Counted from the stretch's first letter, positions 1 to 8,303 are shown. The stretch is DNA of 64,000 nucleotides from Proteobacteria bacterium 005FR1 (GCA_026192395.1 WACF01000001.1:1201637-1265636), one strand, 5' to 3'. A program made the numbers and translations. The notes: a model not told the origin generated them from the letters alone.

Positions 1-2
1 GA

Positions 3-129
3 AGGCCCGAGGGCCACGGATGGCCCGAGTCCAACGAGACGTGTCTCGTTTCCCAACTGCCCTCGAAAAGGACAGTAGTCGTCAGAGCGCAAGAGATTCT
101 GAAACTTAGGAGAGAAAATTGGAGCGGGA
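3..129. repeat. 127-bp direct repeat, copy 1 (tRNA-Gly linked)
   Basis: Positions 3-129 recur at 178-304 (offset 175) with no mismatch seen by eye. Read on the minus strand, each copy begins with the last bases of the tRNA-Gly (TCCCGCTCCA) and continues with the DNA downstream of it. The interval 130-177 holds a hairpin with arms CAAATTCGT/ACGAATTTG at 130-152. The layout looks like a tandem duplication of the tRNA 3' end plus its trailer. Confidence 0.9.
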
Positions 130-177
130 CAAATTCGTCGGGAACGAATTTGGGCAGCGCCGAGGGCGCTGGGCCGC

Positions 178-370
<193 letters not shown>

Positions 371-445
371 TTTTGATCGACGTGGCTTTTGCCTGATAGC
401 TTGGCCACGTTCAACTGACTGCCGAAGACAATCAGTATGAAGAAG

Positions 446-521
446 TGGCGTCCCCTAGGGGAGTCGAACCCCTGTTACCGCCGTGAAAGGGCGGTGTCCT
501 AGGCCTCTAGACGAAGGGGAC
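446..521 (-). tRNA. tRNA-Glu (TTC)
   Basis: The reverse complement gives a 76-nt tRNA starting GTCCCCTTCGTC and ending GGGGACGCCA with encoded CCA. The anticodon loop CTTTCAC gives anticodon TTC (Glu), and the T-loop is GTTCGAC. It lies upstream of tRNA-Gly on the same strand. Glu-Gly tRNA pairs of this kind are common in proteobacteria. Confidence 0.97.
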
Positions 522-540
522 CCAGTACCTTTTGACAAGT

Positions 541-949
541 GGTGGCTGCCAAAAGAGGAGCGCATTCTAAGGAGCCAGTTCACCTGTGTCAACACTTTTG
601 CTCGAGTATTTGAAATCTTTTAATCGGATGCAAAACAGACACTTACCGGGACCGTGTCAAGCGGATCCTGAAAATAATCCGCCGGCCGAAAACGGTTCGG
701 GCGGCAGATCCTCCAGTGCGCAACTGCAACTCATTAGGACGTCCACTGGCTTCTCTGGTTCCGCTCACCCTGCGCTAATCATCACTGCGACGACACCCGG
801 GTCTGGGCCTTTCAGGAAGCAAATGCCGCCCGTCGTTTTTCACCTGCGTATCTGCCATAATCAGCGCAAACGCCCAGATCCGCCGCGGTCTGGCGAAATC
901 AGGCAAACCTTGCCCGACCACTCCCCCACGATTCACTAAGTGAAGATCT
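541..949. other. Intergenic region, no gene recognised
   Basis: These 409 bp separate the divergent tRNA-Glu and alaA genes. An open frame at 586-939 gives a low-complexity protein without recognisable features and is probably not coding. The promoters of both neighbours must lie here, but I see no clear -35/-10 pair. Confidence 0.6.
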
Positions 950-2164
950 ATGCGCAAGCTTGAAAAATCCCACAAGTTGGAAGGCGTCTGCTATGAAATC
1001 CGTGGGCCGGTACTCGAACATGCCAACCGCCTGGAAGAGGAAGGCCACCGGATTCTCAAGCTGAACATTGGCAACCCCGGCGCGTTCGGCTTCGATGCAC
1101 CCGATGAAATCATCGCCGATGTCATTCATAACTTACGCGAGGCGCAGGGCTATACCCATTCCAAGGGCTTATTTGCGGCGCGAAAGGCGATCATGCAGGA
1201 ATGTCAGCGCCTGAACATCCCGGGCGTGGATATCGACGATATTTATCTGGGCAACGGCGCCAGTGAACTGATCGTGATGGCCATGCAGGCTCTGTTGAAC
1301 AACGGCGACGAGGTTCTGATCCCCGCTCCCGACTATCCGCTGTGGACTGCCGCGGTAAACCTCTCCGGCGGCAAGGCGGTGCACTACCGCTGCGACGAGG
1401 CCTCCGACTGGTATCCCGATGTGGATGACATGGCCAGCAAGATCACAGACCGAACCCGGGCAATCGTGGTGATCAACCCGAACAACCCGACCGGGGCCGT
1501 CTACAGCAAGGAGATCCTGGAACAGATCGTCGAGCTCGCCCGTCGCAACGATCTGGTTCTCTATGCAGATGAAATCTATAGCAAGATTCTTTACGAGGGA
1601 GCTGAATTCGTCCCCCTCGCCCGCCTCGCCCCGGATCTGCTTTGCGTCAGTTTCAATGGACTCTCCAAATCCTACCGGCTCGCGGGCTTTCGCTCGGGTT
1701 GGATGGTAATCAGCGGTGCCAAGCATCAGGCCAAAGGGTATATCGAAGGGCTGAACATGTTGGCGTCTATGCGTCTTTGCGCCAATGCTCCGGCCATGTT
1801 CGCGGTGCAAACGGCACTCGGCGGGTACCAGAGCATCAACGAGCTGATCGTCCCGGGCGGACGCCTGTACGAGCAGCGCAAGGTGGCGCTCGAGAAGCTT
1901 CAGGACATTCCCGGCGTTTCCTGCGTGAAGCCCAAGGGGGCGCTGTACCTGTTCCCGAAGCTCGACCTGAACATGCACAAGATCAAAAACGACGAGCAGA
2001 TGGTGCAGGATTTCCTGGTGCAGGAGCGGGTGCTGCTGGTGCAGGGGACCGGCTTCAACTGGCCGGAGCCGGATCATTTCAGGATCGTTTTCCTGCCGCG
2101 CACCGACGAGCTGGGACCGGCACTGGAGCGGTTCGGGGTGTTTCTGGAGAGATACCGGCAGTAA
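950..2164 (+). CDS. alaA: Alanine/valine transaminase AlaA (PLP-dependent, class I/II)
   Basis: The 404-aa product is collinear with E. coli AlaA (YfbQ), a cytosolic PLP aminotransferase that makes alanine from pyruvate and glutamate. The N-terminal block 'YEIRGPVLEHANRLEEEGH' and the substrate/PLP motifs are all present: NPNNPTG near residue 177, YADEIYSK near 205, and the Schiff-base lysine in SFNGLSKSYR near 240. The C-terminal block FNWPEPDHFRIVFLPR matches too. Length and start agree with the family. No strong Shine-Dalgarno sequence is seen before the ATG. The gene stands alone between tRNA genes. Confidence 0.95.
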   Translation: MRKLEKSHKLEGVCYEIRGPVLEHANRLEEEGHRILKLNIGNPGAFGFDAPDEIIADVIHNLREAQGYTHSKGLFAARKAIMQECQRLNIPGVDIDDIYLGNGASELIVMAMQALLNNGDEVLIPAPDYPLWTAAVNLSGGKAVHYRCDEASDWYPDVDDMASKITDRTRAIVVINPNNPTGAVYSKEILEQIVELARRNDLVLYADEIYSKILYEGAEFVPLARLAPDLLCVSFNGLSKSYRLAGFRSGWMVISGAKHQAKGYIEGLNMLASMRLCANAPAMFAVQTALGGYQSINELIVPGGRLYEQRKVALEKLQDIPGVSCVKPKGALYLFPKLDLNMHKIKNDEQMVQDFLVQERVLLVQGTGFNWPEPDHFRIVFLPRTDELGPALERFGVFLERYRQ

Positions 2165-2230
2165 TTCGTTCAGTCGCCAGGATGAGAGCACCTCGTCTGT
2201 AGTCTGGAGAATCCGTCTGGCGACTTCCCT

Positions 2231-2715
2231 CCCTCACCGCCACCCATAAAAAAGCGCTTTTCGGCGCTTTCGATCGAGATTTGTGCGAGCTCGAACTCCG
2301 GGAAGGGTAGACGAGCGCCTGTCCTGGCGCTCGCCCCTTCAGGGCAGCTCGCTTGGCTCGCTGTCCCAATTCGTTCCAGACGAATTGGTCGAACCGGAGT
2401 GTTTGCTGGCCATGGATGGCCGAATGCCGCGGTTGCAGGAAGCAAAGGAGCGGCCTAACCAGGGCGTCCCTCACCGCCACCCATAAAAAAAGCGCCTTTC
2501 GGCGCTTTCGGCAGAGATTTGTGCGAGCTCGAACTCCGGGAGGGATAGACGAGCGCCGTCCTGGCGCTCGCCCCTTCGGGGCAGCTCGCTTGGCTCGCTG
2601 TCCCAATTCGTTCCGGACGAATTGGTCGAACCGGAGGGTCCGAACCAGGGCGTCCCTCACCGCCACCCATAAAAAAAGCGCCTTTCGGCGCTTTCTTTAT
2701 GGGTGGCGGTGAGGG
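2231..2715. repeat. tRNA-Ser-linked repeat units (about 237 and 186 bp)
   Basis: The block CCCTCACCGCCACCCATAAA starts at 2231, 2468 and 2654, defining two full units of 237 and 186 bp plus a terminal block. Each unit carries a rho-independent-type hairpin (AAAAAAAGCGCC/GGCGCTTT) and a segment GAGCTCGAACTCC...GACGAGCGCC. The two full units also contain a hairpin with arms CCAATTCGT/ACGAATTGG (for example 2603-2625). CCCTCACCGCCA is the inverse of the tRNA-Ser 3' end. The same AATTCGT hairpin occurs in the tRNA-Gly repeat at 130-152, so both belong to one tRNA-associated repeat family. Confidence 0.88.
2671..2694 (-). terminator. Rho-independent terminator downstream of tRNA-Ser
   Basis: On the minus strand AAAGCGCCGAAAGGCGCTTTTTTT forms a short GC stem with a GAAA loop followed by seven T residues, placed just after the tRNA 3' end. 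It is the centre of a 62-bp palindrome (2654-2715). The same hairpin is repeated at 2485-2509 and, degenerate, at 2248-2270. Confidence 0.8.
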
Positions 2716-2791
2716 AGGGATTCGAACCCTCGAAGCCTTTCGACTTACACACTTTCCAGGCGTGCTCCTTCAGCCACTCGGACACCTCACC
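2704..2791 (-). tRNA. tRNA-Ser (GGA)
   Basis: This is an 88-nt class II tRNA with encoded CCA. The acceptor GGTGAGG pairs with CCTCACC, the anticodon loop is CTGGAAA with anticodon GGA, and a long variable arm precedes the T-loop GTTCGAA. Its last 12 bases form the right arm of a large palindrome with the downstream repeat, so the primary transcript could pair its 3' end with the trailer. Confidence 0.97.
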
Positions 2792-3013
2792 ATTTGAATT
2801 TTTCGGCCATTCCGGCCCCCCGTTTTGGGGGCGCTCACTTTACACAAGTGGTTAGCCGAACGCAATCCGCGATGGAAGAAGTTGCGTGTATTCGCGCGCT
2901 GTGGAACTCTGTACCATACTGCAAATGATTAACATGTCCCGGAAGTGCTGCCAAAGGGGTCTCCTTTTGCAGTCTCTTTCGGGGGCTCCTACAGCAAAGG
3001 TACAAGAGAATCC
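2792..3013. other. Intergenic region with no clear content
   Basis: This stretch lies upstream of tRNA-Ser, reading leftwards. It must hold the tRNA promoter, but I see no motif that I can defend. Together with 3155-3330 it makes about 540 bp without a confident gene. Confidence 0.5.
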
Positions 3014-3154
3014 ATGTCGCGTCGTCACCGCGGAAGCCGCTTGTCCCGGCGAAAGCTGCGCTGGAGGCTGCAAAGACAGAAGACCAACAGGCGCCGGCGG
3101 TCACGATTGGTGGACGGCGAAGTCATCGTAGCCCCTGACCAGTGCTTGGTTTAA
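3014..3154 (+). CDS. Possible 46-aa Arg-rich small protein
   Basis: A short frame starts with ATG at 3014 after the weak purine stretch AAGAGAA and encodes a 46-aa protein. Residues 2-33 carry about 17 Arg or Lys (MSRRHRGSRLSRRKLRW...), and the C-terminus is neutral (VDGEVIVAPDQ). No family is recognised. It could be a nucleic-acid-binding microprotein or chance coding in a GC-rich spacer. Only its position ahead of the cyclase gene and the compositional skew favour it. Confidence 0.25.
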   Translation: MSRRHRGSRLSRRKLRWRLQRQKTNRRRRSRLVDGEVIVAPDQCLV

Positions 3155-3330
3155 AATAGCTGACCCGCACCCAGCGGTCACACTAACAACAACGAGCGCG
3201 AGAGTCGGGTAGTTGAAGATGCGGCTTGAATCAGCGCCACCTGGCAGAAAACACCGGATCTGCCGTTTTCGCCTTTGCGAATTGGGGCCTTGGCTGTAAG
3301 CAGCCCCGCTACATGAAGTAAGAGGGGCTC

Positions 3331-4779
3331 ATGCCGTCAACACCGTTAAGCACTCCCAAGCTTGCTCGCGAGCCCGGCAGTGCTCGTTCTGCCACTCGCA
3401 AAGCCGAAGGCACGACGACCAGTCAGAACCCCAGGGTATCCCCTTACCAATTCTATTTCCGCGCACTCATCTGCTTTGCGGCGGCAGGCACTTTGGCCAC
3501 CAAGATGAACTGGCCGGATATCGAGCCAGTCAGCACCGTCGTTATCGTCTTGTTACTGGCCTATACCTACGGCTCCTACGCTTTCACCAAGCGCTTGAAA
3601 ACCGATAAGGCTGGGGTGATCGCTGACCGCCTCACTTACGGCGATGCCGCCCTCGTGGGCGTGGTGCTTAATCTCATCGACTTTAGCCTGCTGCCCTCGA
3701 TTCTTTTCGTCACGATGGTGCAGTTCAATGCGCTTCTCCAGGGCGGCGTGAAGAAATGGGCCGGCGACAACCTGGCCTTGCTGGCCGGCGTGGCAGCGGC
3801 GCTGCTGGTGCATAGCCCCAGCTGGGTGTTCACAGATAACCTGGAAATCAGCGCGGCGAGCCTGATTGGCATCACGACTTATTTCTGCGCCTATGCGCTC
3901 TATACGCACGGGCGCGTGCACAAGCTCAACCTGCGCGTTGAGCAACTCAAAAGCGAGCAGCACCTGCATAAGCTGCGCGCCTACAAGTTGTCCCGTTACC
4001 TGCCACCGCCGGTTTGGAACGCAATCAACGAGGGACGAGACCGGGCTCTGGCGACCGAGCGCAAGCGGCTGACGATTTTCTTCGCCGACATCAAGGGTTT
4101 CAGCCAGATGTCCGAAGAACTGGAAGCAGAGACCCTAACTGATCTGCTCAATAGTTTCCTGACAGAGATGACCAAGATCTCCGCCCAGTACGGCGGTATC
4201 GTCAACAAGTTCATGGGCGATGGGGTCATGATCGTGTTCGGCGACAACAACAACAGCCAGGGCGTAAAAGCCGACGCGATCCGCTGCGTTTCCATGGCCA
4301 TTGCCATGAAGAAGCGCATGAAGGTGCTACAGCACGACTGGTTCAAGAAGGGAATCAAAAAGCCGCTGCAAATTCGCATGGGCATCAATACGGGTTATTG
4401 CACAGTCGGCACCTTCGGTACCTCTGACCACCTCGACTACACCGTTTTGGGCACTCACGTGAACCTGGCCAGTCGGCTGGAAACTGCTGCCGAACCGGGC
4501 GAGATTCTGATCTCCTATGAGACCTGGTCGCTGATCAAGGACGTCGTGATGTGCCGGGACAAGGGCGACATCCTGGTGAAGGGCTTCAGCCAGCCGATTC
4601 AGGTGCATCAGGTGGTCGATATGCGCAAGGATCTCGGCAAGAATCAGAGCTACTATGAGCTCAGCACCGACGGGTTCTCGATGCATTTGGACATGGAGCG
4701 TATTCGTAACTACGACAAGGACAAGGTCGTCCGCAGTCTTCTACAGGCTGCACAACAACTGAAAGAGAAAGTGATTTAG
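3331..4779 (+). CDS. Membrane-anchored class III adenylate/guanylate cyclase
   Basis: The 482-aa protein has a polar N-terminus of about 35 residues, five or six hydrophobic segments (about 45-190), a basic linker predicted as coiled coil (about 195-235) and a class III cyclase domain (about 240-420). The metal-binding aspartates are in FFADIKGFS (about 253) and MGDGVMIVF (about 297). The substrate lysine lies in NKFMGDG, and the transition-state Asn and Arg lie in DYTVLGTHVNLASRLE. A Thr sits at the second purine-specifying position, as in many bacterial adenylate cyclases. The product is inferred to be cAMP. The ATG follows a good AGAGGGG site. It is not in an operon, and a (GTCACCA)n array follows the stop directly. 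Confidence 0.9.
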   Translation: MPSTPLSTPKLAREPGSARSATRKAEGTTTSQNPRVSPYQFYFRALICFAAAGTLATKMNWPDIEPVSTVVIVLLLAYTYGSYAFTKRLKTDKAGVIADRLTYGDAALVGVVLNLIDFSLLPSILFVTMVQFNALLQGGVKKWAGDNLALLAGVAAALLVHSPSWVFTDNLEISAASLIGITTYFCAYALYTHGRVHKLNLRVEQLKSEQHLHKLRAYKLSRYLPPPVWNAINEGRDRALATERKRLTIFFADIKGFSQMSEELEAETLTDLLNSFLTEMTKISAQYGGIVNKFMGDGVMIVFGDNNNSQGVKADAIRCVSMAIAMKKRMKVLQHDWFKKGIKKPLQIRMGINTGYCTVGTFGTSDHLDYTVLGTHVNLASRLETAAEPGEILISYETWSLIKDVVMCRDKGDILVKGFSQPIQVHQVVDMRKDLGKNQSYYELSTDGFSMHLDMERIRNYDKDKVVRSLLQAAQQLKEKVI

Positions 4780-4780
4780 G

Positions 4781-4847
4781 GTCACCAGTCACCAGTCACC
4801 AGTCACCAGTCACCAGTCACCAGTCACCAGTCACCAGTCACCAGTCA
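4781..4847. repeat. Heptanucleotide array (GTCACCA)n, about 9.5 copies
   Basis: A perfect 7-bp tandem repeat begins two bases after the cyclase stop codon. It belongs to the window-wide family of AGTCNCY-like heptamers found at gene borders (see 4964-4990, 16293-16325, 17524-17553 and 21388-21461). Confidence 0.95.
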
Positions 4848-4860
4848 GAATAACCACTCC

Positions 4861-4934
4861 GTCATTCCGGCGCAGGCCGGAATCCATCAAGTCCGAACGT
4901 CGTTGATGTGGATTCCGGCCTGCGCCGGAATGAC
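4861..4934. repeat. Inverted repeat pair of the TCATTCCGGC family
   Basis: GTCATTCCGGCGCAGGCCGGAATCCA (two halves joined) at 4861-4886 faces its reverse complement at 4909-4934, with ATCAA/TTGAT extending the arms. Each arm is itself an imperfect palindrome. The pair lies between convergent genes and could form a cruciform or an RNA hairpin. Confidence 0.9.
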
Positions 4935-4963
4935 GCTGGAGTTGACGGAGCCGCTAAGGTCAC

Positions 4964-4990
4964 GACTGGAGACTGGAGACTGGAGACTGA
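4964..4990. repeat. Short GGAGACT heptamer array
   Basis: ACTGGAGACTGGAGACTGGAGACTG repeats a 7-bp unit three to four times directly downstream of the queF stop codon. It is the complementary-strand version of the AGTCTCC heptamer family. Confidence 0.85.
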
Positions 4991-4993
4991 AAA

Positions 4994-5839
4994 TCATTGC
5001 CTGGCAAGTCTGAGATCTGCCACCTCTTCCCCGCAGTTACTTCGATAGGGATTTATGTCTAGCCCACCGCGACGGGTATAGCGTGCGGACACGGTCAGCT
5101 GCTTGGGAGCGCAGCGCTGCATGATGTCCATAAACATCCGCTCCACACAGTTTTCATGGAAGTCGCCGTGCTCACGGAAAGAGATGATGTACTGGAGCAG
5201 CCCCTCTCGATCGATTGGCCGTCCGCGATAGCGGACCATTACGCTTGCCCAATCCGGTTGGCCGGTTACCGGGCAGTTACTCTTCAGCAGATCGCTGTAA
5301 AGCGCCTCCTCAACCAATTCTGCAGAATCATCCGAATGGAGAAAATCCGGATTCAGCTCGTAGCTGTCTACCTCGATCTCGAGATCATCGATGCATTCAC
5401 CGCCGGGCTCGGCGATGCCGCCCTGCCCGGCTTCGGCCAGACTCACAACCGCCACTGACACCGACGCTCCCGCGGCAGCGGACAGATCCTTCTCCAGAAC
5501 GCCGATCAGTTCGTCCCGGCTTTCAAAGCGCGTCTGATTCAGTGAGTTCAGATAGAGCTTGAAAGACTTGGATTCAATGATCGCCGGGCTGTGAGCGGGG
5601 AAGGCAAAGCGACCCACCGCCACCTGGGGCTTGCCGCGGGGATTGAGCCAGGACATCTCGAACGCTGTCCAGAGGTCCATTCCGCGAAAAGGTAGCTCGG
5701 CAGAAAGCCCAAGCGCCCGCCGGGATTCCTCGCGCGGAATCGGACTCAGCAGCGAAGGGGTGTAGACCGATATATATTCGGTCGTCTTGCCGAGCGGGCT
5801 ATCGGCAACAGCGCCCGCTGGTTTCTTGTCGGTCGTCAT
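4994..5839 (-). CDS. queF: NADPH-dependent 7-cyano-7-deazaguanine reductase QueF
   Basis: The 281-aa product is the long, bimodular (E. coli YqcD) form of QueF, which reduces preQ0 to preQ1 in queuosine biosynthesis. Visible hallmarks are the QueF motif ESKSFKLYLNS near residue 88, the catalytic Cys in NCPVTGQPDW near 188, and the substrate-binding Glu in HENCVERMF in the C-terminal module. I start at the ATG at 5839, two bases after the stop of the permease gene. A TTG at 5845 would overlap that stop and is less likely. The tail of the yadGH-queF run suggests cotranscription. Confidence 0.94.
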   Translation of the reverse strand: MTTDKKPAGAVADSPLGKTTEYISVYTPSLLSPIPREESRRALGLSAELPFRGMDLWTAFEMSWLNPRGKPQVAVGRFAFPAHSPAIIESKSFKLYLNSLNQTRFESRDELIGVLEKDLSAAAGASVSVAVVSLAEAGQGGIAEPGGECIDDLEIEVDSYELNPDFLHSDDSAELVEEALYSDLLKSNCPVTGQPDWASVMVRYRGRPIDREGLLQYIISFREHGDFHENCVERMFMDIMQRCAPKQLTVSARYTRRGGLDINPYRSNCGEEVADLRLARQ

Positions 5840-5841
5840 AA

Positions 5842-6615
5842 TCAAGCCCGCAAACGGCGGCCGGAATAAAGCAGATAAAGTGCGAGACCCGCAAACGCGG
5901 CTATAAACAGGAGAATGCTCACGAAGGCCACGCCCACATTGACATCGGAGATCCCCAGAATTCCATAGCGAAAGGCGTTAACCATATACAGAACCGGGTT
6001 TGCCATGGACACCGACTCCCAGAATCCGGGCAGCATATCGATGGAATAAAAGATTCCACCCAAATAGGTCAGCGGCGTCAGGATGAAGGTGGGAATAATG
6101 CTGATGTCGTCGAAGCTCTGCGCGAACAGAGCGTTGATGAAACCTGCGATGGCAAACAAGACGGCGGTCAATACCACGACGCTGACGGTAACAGCAAGGC
6201 TGTGGATTTCCAGCTCAGTGAAGAACAATGACACCACCGTCACGATGAAGCCCACCGCCAGCCCGCGCAGCACACCGCCGAGCACAAAACCCAGCAAGAT
6301 GATGTAGTTGGGCGTGGGGGAAACAAGGATTTCCTCAATGCTGCGCTGAAACTTGGTGCTGAAAAATGACGAGGCCACATTCGAGTAGGAATTTGTGATC
6401 ACCGACATCATGATCAAGCCCGGCACCACGAAGGACATGTAATCCACCCCGCCCATCTGGCCGATGCGCGAGCCGATCAGCGCACCGAAGATGATGAAGT
6501 ACAGGGTCATGGTGATGACCGGGGGCAACAGGGTCTGCATCCAGATGCGGGTAAAGCGGCGCACTTCCTTGCGGGTAATAGTGAGAAGCGCGGTCAGTTG
6601 CTGTTGCCCATTCAT
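5842..6615 (-). CDS. yadH: ABC-2 type transporter permease (YadH-like)
   Basis: The 257-aa integral membrane protein has about six hydrophobic segments and the ABC-2 family stretch ending near IPTFILTPLTYLGGIFYS. It matches the YadH family, the permease half of an exporter with unknown physiological substrate. Its ATG overlaps the stop of the ATPase gene (ATGA), and queF follows directly, so the three form an operon. Confidence 0.9.
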   Translation of the reverse strand: MNGQQQLTALLTITRKEVRRFTRIWMQTLLPPVITMTLYFIIFGALIGSRIGQMGGVDYMSFVVPGLIMMSVITNSYSNVASSFFSTKFQRSIEEILVSPTPNYIILLGFVLGGVLRGLAVGFIVTVVSLFFTELEIHSLAVTVSVVVLTAVLFAIAGFINALFAQSFDDISIIPTFILTPLTYLGGIFYSIDMLPGFWESVSMANPVLYMVNAFRYGILGISDVNVGVAFVSILLFIAAFAGLALYLLYSGRRLRA

Positions 6616-7559
6616 GCCGCCTGCCCTCCCCTGCCGTTTTCACTCCTGCCATTTTCGACCAGCGACACGAACAGCTCTTCCAGGCGGTTGGCCTTGTTGC
6701 GCATGCTGGTGATGTGAATACCCTGACCTGAAAGATGCTCGAACAGCTCGTTGAGAGAACGTCCCTTTTCGATTTCCACTTCCATGCTATGATCATCCAG
6801 GCGGTGAACCCGATAGCCCGGCACATGCAACTCGTTACCGATCGTTTCGCGGGTATCCAGAATGAAGATTTCGCGACTAAGCTGCTTCAGCAGCGATTTT
6901 ATGCTCGTATTCTCGACGATTCGGCCGTTGTCGATGATCGCCAGATTGCGACAGAGGCTTTCCGCCTCTTCCAGATAGTGCGTGGTGAGAATGATCGTGG
7001 TTCCGGCGCGGTTGATCTCCTGCAGGAACTGCCACATTGAGCGGCGCAGCTCGATATCAACGCCCGCAGTCGGCTCGTCCAGAATCAGCAGGCGCGGCTC
7101 ATGCACCAGTGCTCGCGCTATCATCAAGCGCCGCTTCATACCGCCGGACAGGCTGCGCGAGGGGTCGTTGCGCTTTTCCCATAAGCCCAGCTTGCGCAGG
7201 TACTTCTCGGCTCGCTCGCGGGCGAGCTTCATGGGCATGCCGTAATAGCCGCCTTGATTGACGACGATATCCAGCACCTTCTCGAACTGGTTGAAGTTGA
7301 ACTCCTGAGGCACCACACCCAGGTTGGACTTGGCGGCGGAGAAATCGATATCGATGTCATGCCCAAAAATTGCCACGTTGCCCGCGGTTTTGCGCACCAG
7401 GGAGCAGATAATGCCAATCGTTGTGGACTTGCCAGCCCCGTTTGGCCCCAGCAGCGCAAAGAAATCGCCCGGTTCCACCTGAAGGCTGATTCCCTTCAAG
7501 CCTTCAAATTTGTTCCCGTAGACCTTGCTCAGATTACGAATCGACAAAGCGGGTGACAT
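6612..7559 (-). CDS. yadG: ABC transporter ATP-binding protein (YadG-like)
   Basis: This 315-aa cytosolic ATPase has the Walker A motif GPNGAGKST at about 38-46, the Q-loop in VVPQEFNFN, the signature SLSGGMKRR near 138, Walker B LLILDEPTAG near 158 and the H-loop TTHYLEE. It resembles YadG and pairs with the overlapping permease gene to form an exporter. I use the ATG at 7559. A GTG at 7568 would add three residues, and neither has a strong ribosome-binding site. Confidence 0.9.
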   Translation of the reverse strand: MSPALSIRNLSKVYGNKFEGLKGISLQVEPGDFFALLGPNGAGKSTTIGIICSLVRKTAGNVAIFGHDIDIDFSAAKSNLGVVPQEFNFNQFEKVLDIVVNQGGYYGMPMKLARERAEKYLRKLGLWEKRNDPSRSLSGGMKRRLMIARALVHEPRLLILDEPTAGVDIELRRSMWQFLQEINRAGTTIILTTHYLEEAESLCRNLAIIDNGRIVENTSIKSLLKQLSREIFILDTRETIGNELHVPGYRVHRLDDHSMEVEIEKGRSLNELFEHLSGQGIHITSMRNKANRLEELFVSLVENGRSENGRGGQAA

Positions 7560-7590
7560 GAGTTGCACACCAGTTGTTCGGAAATGAGAA

Positions 7591-7615
7591 AGCCCAAGGG
7601 GATACCCCTTGGGCT
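7591..7615 (-). terminator. Terminator between ibpA and yadG
   Basis: Perfect 11-bp arms AGCCCAAGGGG/CCCCTTGGGCT surround a 3-nt loop. On the minus strand the stem is followed by TTCTCATTT, a weak T-rich tail. It lies after the ibpA stop and before yadG, so it probably ends the heat-shock transcript. Confidence 0.75.
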
Positions 7616-7710
7616 GTACGAACCGGATTGTTCCGGCTGGCGACTATTCTACCCGACTATTCGACCCGAACAACCGGACAGGTTCAGACGCGCAAATCAG
7701 GATGTGATTG

Positions 7711-8163
7711 TCAGCTGTCCAGCGTTTCGCCCGCATCTTTGCGGTCGGTGCTGATTGCAATGGTGCGCGGCTTCATTTTTTCCGGCACTTCCCGCACCAG
7801 ATCAATGTGCAGCAGGCCATTCTCATAGCGCGCTCCGTCCACACGAACGTGGTCGGCAAGCTGGAAGCGGCGTTCGAAAGCGCGGGTCGCGATGCCTCGA
7901 TGCAGGTACTTGCCCTCTTTCTTCTCAGGTCGCTTGCCGCGCACGGTCAGCTGATTTTGCTCCGCCTCGATTTCGAGATCGGACTGATCGAAGCCCGCCA
8001 CCGCCAGCGAAATGCGATACTGGTTCTCGCCGGTCACTTCGATGTTGTAGGGCGGATAACTGGGTTGGCTCTGATCCGCCTTGGTCAGCGAATCCAGCAG
8101 ACTGGCAACGCGGTCAAAACCGACAGAAGAACGGTACAAGGGTGCAAGGTCGAAAGTTTGCAT
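7711..8163 (-). CDS. ibpA: Small heat-shock protein IbpA (Hsp20/alpha-crystallin)
   Basis: The 150-aa protein closely follows E. coli IbpA. The N-terminus MQTFDLAPLYRSSVGFDR, the alpha-crystallin core (about 38-125, with YRISLAVAGF and AFERRFQLADHV) and the tail all align, although the C-terminal IxI-type motif is only partly kept (RTIAIS). It is an ATP-independent holdase that binds aggregating proteins. I start at the ATG at 8163 with GAGGA upstream. A longer frame to 8205 reads through the thermometer hairpin and is rejected. Regulation is visible: a sigma-32-type promoter at 8276-8303 and a ROSE-like hairpin covering the ribosome-binding site. Confidence 0.95.
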   Translation of the reverse strand: MQTFDLAPLYRSSVGFDRVASLLDSLTKADQSQPSYPPYNIEVTGENQYRISLAVAGFDQSDLEIEAEQNQLTVRGKRPEKKEGKYLHRGIATRAFERRFQLADHVRVDGARYENGLLHIDLVREVPEKMKPRTIAISTDRKDAGETLDS

Positions 8164-8165
8164 GG

Positions 8166-8222
8166 TTATATCCTCAATCAAGCAATATAAGGCTGTGGAG
8201 CCCATTCAGAGAATCGAGCTCC
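8166..8222 (-). promoter_or_regulatory. Candidate ROSE-type RNA thermometer in the ibpA 5'UTR
   Basis: The transcript strand has a first hairpin (GGAGC/GCTCC arms, 8197-8222) and then TTATAT-TGCTTGATTGAGG-ATATAA at 8166-8190. The perfect 6-bp arms bury the GAGGA ribosome-binding site against a TTGCT element. A UUGCU or UCGCU segment facing the Shine-Dalgarno sequence is the hallmark of ROSE thermometers upstream of small heat-shock genes. The fold was made by eye, not computed. Confidence 0.72.
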
Positions 8223-8275
8223 GGGATGCGGTCAGTGACCGCGACTTTCGCCGTCTGCAGATCAGCTGTATTCGA

Positions 8276-8303
8276 AAATGGGGGCGTGCGGATGTTTTTC
8301 AAG
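8276..8303 (-). promoter_or_regulatory. Sigma-32 (RpoH) consensus promoter for ibpA
   Basis: On the minus strand CTTGAAA (8303-8297), a 13-bp spacer and CCCCATTT (8283-8276) match the heat-shock consensus CTTGAAA-N(11-16)-CCCCATNT at every defined position. Transcription would start near 8269 and give a leader of about 105 nt. Confidence 0.85.

Noticed and set aside
586-939. A 117-aa open frame on the plus strand
   Set aside because: It has a GTG start without ribosome-binding site, low-complexity sequence and no family resemblance.
2284-2330. tRNA-like T-arm (GAGCTCGAACTCC) inside the tRNA-Ser repeats
   Set aside because: No acceptor, D-arm or anticodon arm can be folded around it. At most it is a fragment.
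4781-4847. Possible CRISPR or phase-variation tract
   Set aside because: The 7-bp array lies after the stop codon, not inside a coding frame, and has no spacers. It is kept as a minisatellite.
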